This document shows positions 56,061 through 64,000 of a DNA stretch of 64,000 nt, one piece after another (positions within the stretch are counted from its first letter, which is position 1; every line of letters starts with the position of its first letter). The notes beneath the pieces are model-generated. The model made no database searches and was not told the origin of the DNA. It saw only the letters and a program-made list of their open reading frames with translations. The position numbers were made by a program, and so were the translations under genes. Source of the DNA: Ulota crispa (lineage: Eukaryota > Streptophyta > Bryopsida > Orthotrichales > Orthotrichaceae); NCBI GenBank assembly GCA_963920765.1, contig OY987251.1, positions 12,403,219 through 12,467,218 on the forward strand, written 5' to 3'.

Positions 56061-56149
56061 AAAAATCAAATTTTTAACTGGTTTTAACAAATGTTTATAA
56101 ATTACAAACTGTTTTTTCTCATTTCTTTTCTCATTTTTCTCATTTCAAC

Positions 56150-56740
56150 CGGCTAGCTTTGAGCTAAGTCAGCAGGGCTCGGTTCTCGTCGAGGCCTGCT
56201 CTTGCGTCAATTCCCAACGAGCTCGGAGACAGACACACACTCACACACACGGCCATGATGGAGCAGCCTCATCACCGTCATCGTCGCTCTCCTCCTTCCA
56301 CGCTCACCTTCATCCCACATTCCTAAATAAGTATGCACACACGGTGCACACTCTCTTACACTCCGACGCTATCACCGCTTGCTTCCGTTCCCCGTTTCCA
56401 CGTTTCCGCAGTGAATCTTGCACCGGTGCTTTTGTAACAGCCACGCATTCTCCTCCTCACTATCGTCGTCAGGAAGAACATGCTGCGGACTGGAGCTCAT
56501 CTTTCAGGAGTGGTCGGTGCGGGGAGCCTTCATCATCCATGGCAGAAGAGTCCGAGGTTTTGCTCCTCAACCCCCCTCTCGTGGCTGCTGTTCTATTCTA
56601 ATACCCTTAGCATGTCCACAATTCAAAATGCAGTGCCCTGGGCGAGGTTTAGGGTTTTCCAAGATTTTAAGGTTGCGGGGATGCTGTGATTTTAGAGGAG
56701 GACTAGTGGTTGGCGCTTGCTGCGCTATGTATCCACCATT
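56150..56740. other. GC-rich island, unassigned
   Basis: Base composition and CpG content rise sharply compared with the AT-rich flanks, as they do at real genes in this window. Several short open frames (for example 56344-56601) overlap in different phases and show no known motif. It might be the promoter or a non-coding first exon of the glycosyltransferase gene 2 kb downstream, or a remnant of another gene. Confidence 0.35.
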
Positions 56741-56752
56741 AGAATTTTATTA

Positions 56753-57159
56753 GGGGAAATTACAAATAGGGGCATAAATATGAAAAATATTACAGAGAGG
56801 GGCACAAAAATGAAAAATATTACAGAGAGGGGCACAAAAATGATATTCCAGATAGGGTCACAAAAATGATATTATAGGTAGGTGCACAATTTCAAAATAT
56901 TTACGAACAGGAGCACAATTATTATTTTTTAATTTGTAAGTTTTTGGAATTTTTTTGTTTGAATATTGGTTTAGATACAATACATCACATTGAATGTTAG
57001 CTAACTTCCAAAAAACTTAAAATGCCTTCTCAAATCAAGCCTATGCAAGGAAATTTTAGTAAGGGGGTCTTGAAACTATGCCCATATTTGTAATTATTTT
57101 GAAACTAAGCCCCTATCTGTAATATTTTTCATTTTTGTGCCCCTATTTGTAATTTCCCC
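56753..57159. mobile_element. 407-bp Mutator-like MITE, copy 2
   Basis: Same family as 47482-47918: it begins GGGGAAATTACAAATAGGGG, ends with its inverse, and is flanked by a perfect 9-bp direct repeat ATTTTATTA (56744-56752, 57160-57168). The left arm carries extra copies of an AGAGAGGGGCAC-type block. Confidence 0.88.
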
Positions 57160-57338
57160 ATTTTATTAGGATTTTTTAATGGTACATAGAAAAAAATTCA
57201 ATAAGTCTTCCTTAAACCCTAAACCCTAGCGGTTGGCACTTGCTACGCAAGGTTTAGGGTTTAGCTCTGATTTAATGTTTGAGGGACTAGAGATGTGATA
57301 TTACAGAGGTCACTATGATTTTTGTGATTTTAGTATAA

Positions 57339-57564
57339 TGCATGACACTTATAACCAACAACTATTGGCCAAACAAGAAGTACTCAAGCACAATACATAT
57401 ACTTATTAGCTTAAAAGTAATTCAACCACCAAGCGGGATAAACCACCAAGCGGGATAAAGCCTAAGCTTCATTTTGATGGGCTTGATTTTTTGATAACTT
57501 TTTTTTTGACAAAGCCGTAGGCTACCCACTTGAATTGGGAATTGTTGGTTATAAGTGTCATGCA
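57339..57564. mobile_element. 226-bp MITE, TGCATGACACTTATAACC ends
   Basis: TGCATGACACTTATAACCAA at the left, exact inverse at the right (57543-57564). The flanks TTTAGTATA and CATAGTATG are similar but not identical. The left flank (TGTGATATTACAG, TTGTGATTTTAGTA) resembles sequence in intron 1 of the glycosyltransferase gene near 59298-59330. Confidence 0.75.
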
Positions 57565-58766
57565 CCATAGTATGATGAGAATTCGGGATGACGACGAGAC
57601 GTGGTTAGCAAGAATGATTTGCAATTTTGTATCTGCTCTACGGGCCGTGGTATTTTATTTGAGCAATTGTTAGGTCTCATCCTACATGGACTCTTAAGGA
57701 CTAGGGACAAAGGAATGGTATAATAGAGTTTTTAGAAAATGTTGATTGTTTTGCAAATTGTGAACATGTGTGGATTATGATCTAAATATTTATTAAGATG
57801 TTTTGAAACAAATAATTCCGAATTTTCTTCAAATATTTATGGCTAATGAAAAATTGATGATTTTGCGGAAAAGCTTTTTCCTTTGGTTTTACAGTATTGA
57901 ACTCTAATGTTGGTGACTTTTTAAGTCTTTCTTTTTATTGGTTCATAGTTACTTTTGAAGAAATTTTTGAAGGGTTGTTTACTGAACTAGAAAGGTTAGT
58001 TTTTTGAAGAGAGACATACGGGTACTTTTTGAACTATACAATGGTTGTAGAGAAAAGCTTTGGAGATTTATATTGTACAAATGTTTAAAAACTACCACAA
58101 GAATCTAATAACGTATGGATAATATAAAGTTTCTATATGCATGTTGCATGTTTACATCCAGTCTTTATTCAAATTCAAACCCTTGGTCTTTCAAAGATTG
58201 TTATTGAGTGAAGATGGTTATTGAGTGAATGGCGTAGTTGAAACCAAAAATAGTAATTATCTACTACTCTTTCATACTTAGCTAGGCGCACTTGGCATTT
58301 TGTTGGTTTTCTAGCGCATGGTTGAAGGATTTTTGGTGTTCTATATTTAGGGTGTTCTTTATTGTTTCAACTTACTCCAAAAAATTCTAGAAGATTTTGG
58401 AAAAGGACACAATTAGAGAGTGCTTGGTGTTCTATATTTGGGGCATCATTTATTGCTTCAACTTACACTAGTCAGTTTTAGAAGCTTCTAGAAAAGGGCA
58501 TGAAGTCTGTGAACAAAATCCTTCTACTTAGTAGTACAATGGTGCTTGGATAAGGTCAACCTTTGTAAGAGAAACATTTGGAAAGTGTCAAGGTCACATT
58601 CTTTATTTTGTGTATTAGGCTTAGTGAAATGGAGTGTTTGTTTAAGGTCAATGCTTGGATATGGTCAATGTTTTTTCCTCACCTAAGGCATTGACCATAT
58701 CCAAGCACCACTTTAATAAATAGTTGTTTTTGTCATTTGTGAGAAGTTTTTGAGGCTGCAAGAGTA
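57565..58766. other. Intergenic, 5' flank of the GT2 gene
   Basis: AT-rich. No gene seen. A short inverted pair around GCTTGGATA(A/T)GGTCAA occurs at 58550-58710. Confidence 0.4.
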
Positions 58767-59805
58767 ATGATTTGTTCAAGTGGGGGAATGTTTTGCTCTT
58801 CCAGGGAGTGTATGACTCAATTACAGCTTCCAAAGCAGCACCAGGAAATGGTGAAATTGCAGCAAGGAATGCAGCATGGCAGACAATCTCCACGCAAGTG
58901 CATATTTCGAGCTTCTGTATTGGAATCATCTTCATCAGTCCCATCGCTTGAAGCTGAAACATCCCTCCATGAGAATCTACCGCTGGCTGTTTCAATTATC
59001 ATTCCCATTTACAACGAGGTGGCCACCATCAGCACTTTGGTGGACAAAGTGGGCAGTGTCATGCAAGAGCGTGGTGGCCCTTATGAAGTTATTTGTGTCG
59101 ATGATGGCTCCACTGATGGTACTTAACATTCCTTTCCCTTGCAGTTTTTGCATTTCTGTGTATATCAAATTTTGTCATGCAGGCTTTTGTAGGCAAGCCA
59201 TATGTAAGAAAAATCAAGTGATAATATCACAGAGAGTGGAGAGGTTACTTTACAGAGGACAATGTAATTGTATCTATAATATCACAGAGACTGGATATGT
59301 GATATTACAGTGGGCCTTGTGATTTTAGTAGTATGATGATTGCATGGAAAGCCAATTGTGTTGTGTGAAATGTGTAGGAACGACGAGGCTGTTGAAGGCA
59401 ATGGCTGCAAAGAGACAGGACATGAGAGTGGTCCTCTTCCGAAGAAACTTTGGCCAAACAGCAGCTATGGCAGCTGGATTCAACTTGGCAGCAGGAGAGG
59501 TGTTTGTCACTCTGGATGGAGACTTGCAGAACGACCCTCAAGACATCCCTCGCCTTGTGGACCAGCTCATCCGTGGAAACCAAGGCGGTGGCAAAGCTGT
59601 GGAAACAGGAGTTGTTCGTGAAGACGGCGGATTCGACTTGGTGTGTGGGTGGCGGCGCAATCGAAAGGACAACTTTTTCACTAAAAGCTTCCCCTCGTGG
59701 ATGGCCAACATGCTCATTGGAGCTTTGACTGGGGTATGGTTAACCAAAATCTAGCTACACCTCTTGAACCATGATTTTTTTCTACTAGCTCTCTTTTTAT
59801 ATTAG

Positions 59806-59844
<39 letters not shown>

Positions 59845-62714
59845 TTTTAGGTCTCATCATTTACTCTCTCTAGTTCTCATTACTAGTAACAAAATTACCA
59901 TCATCACTGTGTTCGATATGAAACATTGCTTGAGGATGTGATATAATCCTGACTTTGCAATATACGAATATTTTGAATATCAATAACAACTTTGAATACA
60001 TGTGATTTTGCAGGCCAAAGTCGCTAGCTATAGCTTTGTCTTTGGTCATCATAAAATGCATGTGATTTAGCAGGCCACCGCCAGTTGTAGCTTTTGGTCA
60101 TCATAGAATACATGTGATTTAGCAAGACAAGGCCGCTAGTTGTAGTTTTGTCAGTGGCGTCATTCACTAATTTTCTGAACTAGTTGGCTTGCTAAATGTA
60201 GCTTTGTCTTTGATCATCATAGGATAAATTTGATTTAGCAAGCCAAAGTCGCCAAAAGTGTAGCTTTGTCAGTGGCGTCATTCATTAATTTCTGAATTAG
60301 CTAGAAAGAACCTTCAATGAACAATTGAGGATGTTCATTTAAGTTCTGCTTTATGTAGGCTTGAATAACTTCTCATTTACATGCAATGGGTGCAACTCCC
60401 GGAGCTATCTGTTGTGTAGGTCTTCATTCTGATTTTTTTTGTCACTTTGATGACACAAGCAAGTACAGTGGGATGCATGCAGGTGAAGCTACATGATTAT
60501 GGCTGCAGTCTGAAGGCGTACCGTGCCTCTCTTCTGCCGAGCATCCGTCTCTTCGGTGAAATGCATCGGTTCATTCCTGCACTTGCTGCCATGGAAGGAG
60601 CTGCAATCTCTGAAATAGAGGTGCGTGTTGTTGGCTTCATAAAAAAAAAACACTGTAAATCAATAGTTGTGGTCAGTCACTTGAATGATGTAACCCTTTT
60701 TCTATACGTCCCCGGGTGCTTTATCAATGCTACAGTGCAAGACACCATCAAGCAACAAACTTTTGGCCACAAAATGTCAAGTAGTGGTTGACTGTGAATA
60801 CTATTAATAATTTTGGCAGATGTTTTGTAATTTTTTTAAGATCCCCTTGCTTATAGTTATGAAGAGTTTCAACTTATTGAAGGGTGCTATGGCGTAAAAC
60901 AACAAAGATTTAACAATCATATGAGCTATTCATAGCACCCCTAAATAAGCTGAAACTCTTCATAACTATAAACAAGAAGATCTTAGGAAAATAATCACAA
61001 AAACAAATTGGAGTTATATTTGTCAAAAAAAAGTTAATACCATTCAAAGTCAACCACTATTTAACATTTTGTGACCAAAAGATTGTTGATTTATGGTGTC
61101 TTGCACTATGGTAACTACTAATTGCAACCCTTATACTTAAAGCGATCACTATGAATTATTGCCTAAAATGTACATGGCCTGAACACAACACAAGAGCCTA
61201 GAGCCTAGGGTTTATTTTAACTGCCTCTATAATCAACACTTTGACAAACTCCTAGTTTGTTCACGTAGTTTTAAATATTACATGCTAAGGTAGGTTCAAA
61301 GTGTTTTTGAAATTGCTAGCAAGGTCCTACAAAAATGAAGGTTGTTTAATCGTAGGAACAATTTCAGGATGCTCTTAGGTTTACATACTTTAGATTACAC
61401 AATTAGGTTTTTGGGTGCATGCATGTGAATAATGACAGGAAGGGTGGCTATTTGCACAGGTTCGTCATCACCCACGGAAACAGGGAAAATCCAAGTATGG
61501 GCTGGGCCGAATTTTCCGAGTCCTGATGGACCTGACCACAATAGTTTTTTTTCAGCGGTTTCGAGATAAGCCCATGCATGTGATTGGGTTTCTCGGTGGC
61601 TTGTGTATTGTGGGGTCCATTGTGGCAGCAGTTTTCACAACTTGGTCCTTTACAAAAACTGCCCAACTCTGGGGGTATGAGATGGCCATTGCAAGTGCCA
61701 GGCTTGGGTTTGTGCTCTCCCTGCATCTTCTCATCATTGGTTTCCAGGTACATGTTTTTTCCATGCCTGATACGGTGTAAGACACCATAAACCAACAGAT
61801 TTTTGGCACAAAACGTCAAATAGTGGCTGACTTTGAATGATGTTAGCTTTGCATTAACCTTTTTTTGGCAAACGATTTGTTTTCATAAAAGAAATCCTTA
61901 ATCTTCCTACTTATAGTTACAAAGAGTTCCAACTTATTGAGGGGTGTCATGAATAGCTCATATGGTTGTTAGGTCTTTGTTGGTGTATGCTATCTTGTAC
62001 TAAAGCACCCCTCAATAAGTTGTAATTATAAGTGCCTCCTCAATAAGTTGTAACTATAAGCCTCTCAATAAGTTGAAACTCTTAGTAACTATAAGTAGGG
62101 AGATCTTGTATCTATAAGCCCCTCAATAAATTGAAACTCTTTGTAATAATAAGCAAGGAGACCTTGGGAAAATAGTTACAAAAATAGATTGGAGTTATCA
62201 TTTGTCAAAAAAAGGTTGATAACATTCACAGTCAATTACTATTTGACATCTGTGGCTAAAAGTTTGATGGTTTATGGTGTCTTGCACTAAAACATTTTCT
62301 TCACCCCCTAGAGCAATGCTAAACATAGAACGTCCACTTTGAAAAGCCACTCGCTAATTATATTGATTTTCTACACGTGTTTTTTGCAACATCAGATCTG
62401 TGAACTTCTCAAATGATTTATTTCAATTTCTCAAACCATTGAAGTAGCATCTTTTGGCTGTTTTGAGCTACGAAATAGGCTGTTATCAGATTCTAGATTG
62501 TAGTATGGTTTCAAGTCGATTTTGTCAATGTTTGTTTAAATTTTTTAATCTTTGATAAAATAGGAAAAGAGAAATTGCAATCTGATTATTGGCATTGGTG
62601 ATGCAGCTGGTGTGCTTGGGGCTTTTAGCAGAAGTTTGTGTGAGAATTTATTTTGAGTCTCAACTTCGACCTGTCTATCGCATACGAGAAATCGTCTTCT
62701 CAGCAACGAGGTGA
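58767..62714 (+). CDS. GT2 glycosyltransferase, GtrB/bactoprenol-glucosyltransferase type, five exons
   Basis: Family 2 glycosyltransferases of this type move a sugar from a nucleotide donor to a polyprenyl phosphate at a membrane. Exons 58767-59118, 59378-59733, 60483-60620, 61460-61747 and 62607-62714 join in frame, giving about 413 residues; the last ends FSATR, stop. The GT-A domain starts near residue 73: VSIIIPIYNE, VDDGSTDG (111-118), FRRNFGQTAAMAAGF (about 138-152), DxD motif LDGDLQNDP (D164, D166), DLVCGWRRNRKD, then LHDYGCSLKAYR typical of GtrB/ArnC-like enzymes. Two C-terminal membrane segments follow (about 323-344 and 361-395), then RPVYRIREIVFSATR. The first 70 residues are unconserved and could be a targeting sequence; an upstream exon or later start cannot be excluded. 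Bacterial-like, cyanobacterial origin possible. Donor and acceptor are unknown. Confidence 0.9.
59811..59840. repeat. (TA)15 microsatellite
   Basis: Uninterrupted AT dinucleotide run in intron 2 of the glycosyltransferase gene. Confidence 0.95.
60000..60310. repeat. Degenerate tandem repeat, unit about 60 bp, in GT2 intron 2
   Basis: About five units with ATGTGATTTAGCA(G/A)GCCA followed by GTAGCTTTGTC and GGTCATCATA, plus GTCAGTGGCGTCATTCA in two of them. Confidence 0.75.
60734..61107. mobile_element. 374-bp foldback element in GT2 intron 3
   Basis: AGTGCAAGACACCAT at the left and ATGGTGTCTTGCACT at the right, with long pairing inner arms (AGTAGTGGTTGAC and GTCAACCACTAT; TTATAGTTATGAAGAGTTTC and its inverse). 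No coding sequence. Confidence 0.85.
61775..62287. mobile_element. 513-bp related foldback element in GT2 intron 4
   Basis: Same family as the intron 3 element: GTGTAAGACACCATAAACCA at the left, TGGTTTATGGTGTCTTGCAC-type inverse at the right. Its right arm is expanded by extra copies of CCCCTCAATAAGTTGAAACT-like blocks at 62010-62150. Confidence 0.8.
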
Positions 62715-62997
62715 CAATATTGCTTTTTTTTTTTTCTTACTTTATCCTTTTACTTGTATTACGAGCACCCGTTTCTATAAAACAAAGACACAAATGTTTG
62801 AAAACCTAAGCTCTAAGCTTTAGATGTAGTCTTCAGTGCAAAACCTCCCCCATTCAAGTGGTCTAAATTACCTCCCAAAATCAAGCGGTTTGATTAGTGT
62901 TTAGGGAGAAATTTTAGCTTCACCAGCCAAAATCTGGCATTTTTCCAGTTTCAACTGGATTTTCATCAACATGCACTAGTTATTTCTTGTAAAGCTT

Positions 62998-63560
62998 CTA
63001 TAGAGATGGGGACACAAAGATCCATTCCTCAATCACACCCCTTCTACGCAATCAATACTTCATTAAATTTAAATTTTAAAAGTACATATGTTGAAAGCTC
63101 TAATAATAAGGTGAGAATGTATTGGTTTTAGATTGATGGTGGACTTGTAGTGATTTTAAAAGCATGTTAATCATAATTTGATGCTTTTTTTAAATGATTT
63201 TTTATTAACACTTTTCCTAATTTGATTCATGTCATATTTTAGTGCACTATGTCCCTCTTTCTATCTACAAGAGGCTTGCTTGAGTTGAAGCAATTTCAAG
63301 CTCTAAAAGGTGGTTAAAAGCTTAAAAAATGGTTGGTGGAAGACTAGAAGTTGATGAATATAGTATATTTGATAGTGCAAAATTGCACTTGGCATGGTTT
63401 AAAGGCATGGAGTTGGAATATTCTACTTTTCAAATTTTAGTACATATTTTCCCCCTTTATAGGCTTTAAAGATATGGAGTTGATTTTAGATTTGGTGAAG
63501 AATTGACTACGTGGGAAGGGTTTGAGTGAGGAATGGATCTTTTTGTACACATCTCTATTT
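62998..63560. mobile_element. 560-bp inverted-repeat element
   Basis: ATAGAGATGGGGACACAAAG, then ATCCATTCCTCA near 62999-63035, is matched in inverted orientation by TGAGGAATGGAT, then CTTTTTGTACACATCTCTAT, at about 63528-63560. The pairing continues for about 70 bp with mismatches. No coding sequence or target duplication established. Confidence 0.65.
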
Positions 63561-64000
63561 CTATTGTAATATACTATAATTAGATTTTGGGGAAAAAAAT
63601 GACCAATTTTTTATTTGATAGTTTCAAGTTCCAATTGGTTTTTTTGCAATACCAACCAACTGAAAATACACTAACCGCCAGTTCTTCTCAAACATTGGGT
63701 CTGATAATTCTTAAATTAATACAACAATAATATCCACAAATCAATTACACATGAAGGGAGAAGGCTAAGTGCCCATAAATCAATTATAGGTGAAGGATTA
63801 TTCACTGACAGTCTATGTAGAATATCTTGGAAATGGCTATTGCTCATCAAGCACAATGTATTCATATCATTCTAGAGTAGTTTTCACTGTAGTTGTATAT
63901 TGCATGGTTTTTTCTTTCACTTGCCTATTGTGAGTACAACATTTCCAATTTTGAAGTCAAGATGTGAGTGGATTTGTGCGAAAGAAATTAGATGTTTGAG
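63561..64000. other. AT-rich intergenic DNA
   Basis: No gene or repeat recognised to the end of the window. Confidence 0.4.

Noticed and set aside
56344..56753. Overlapping 70-110 codon frames in the GC-rich island
   Set aside because: Three frames are open at once, as expected of GC-rich non-coding DNA with few stops; none has a recognisable motif.
57215..57262. CCCTAAACCCTAG-like telomere repeat
   Set aside because: Only two units and a reverse TTTAGGGTTT nearby; too short to claim an interstitial telomere tract.

Overview
The window is nuclear DNA from a land plant. Spliceosomal introns with GT-AG borders, plant gene families (cytokinin dehydrogenase, serine acetyltransferase with the cysteine-synthase-complex C-terminus, a BPA1-like RRM protein) and a dense load of plant transposon types support this. 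Two further genes encode bacterial-type enzymes (an NAD+-dependent DNA ligase and a GtrB/bactoprenol-type GT2 glycosyltransferase) split by many introns, and the retrotransposon remnant resembles fungal-like chromoviruses. Together these make a non-seed plant (bryophyte, lycophyte or fern grade) my best guess; that is inference, and the species cannot be read from the sequence.

Layout. 1-16 kb is AT-rich repeat land: a decayed Ty3/gypsy chromovirus, two adjacent 650-bp inverted-repeat elements with a foldback element inserted in one, an intronless dead copy of a SMARCAD1/ETL1-type SNF2 ATPase, a 760-bp palindrome, a tyrosine-recombinase-like fragment and several MITEs. 16-26.6 kb is a GC-richer gene island: a five-exon cytokinin dehydrogenase (+) and a convergent single-exon serine acetyltransferase (-), the latter with about four tandem copies of a sequence directly upstream of its start. 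26.8-32.4 kb is repeats again. 32.5-45 kb is a second gene island: a six-exon BPA1-like RRM gene (-) and, divergently, the 16-exon NAD+-dependent DNA ligase (+). 45-57.6 kb is transposon-rich: two Mutator-like MITEs with 9-bp target duplications, a 3.8-kb CACTA element carrying an 11-bp minisatellite, nested inverted-repeat elements and a degenerate tandem array. 58.7-62.7 kb holds the five-exon GT2 glycosyltransferase gene; the rest shows no gene.

How the genes relate. They do not form an operon or a pathway. CKX removes cytokinins; serine acetyltransferase makes O-acetylserine for cysteine; BPA1-like proteins are tied to lipid-transfer protein ACD11 and cell death; the ligase would seal nicks, plausibly in an organelle; the GT2 would load a sugar onto a polyprenyl phosphate at a membrane. 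The most notable points are the complete bacterial-type ligase in a plant nuclear locus and a CKX whose FAD-linking histidine position reads arginine.
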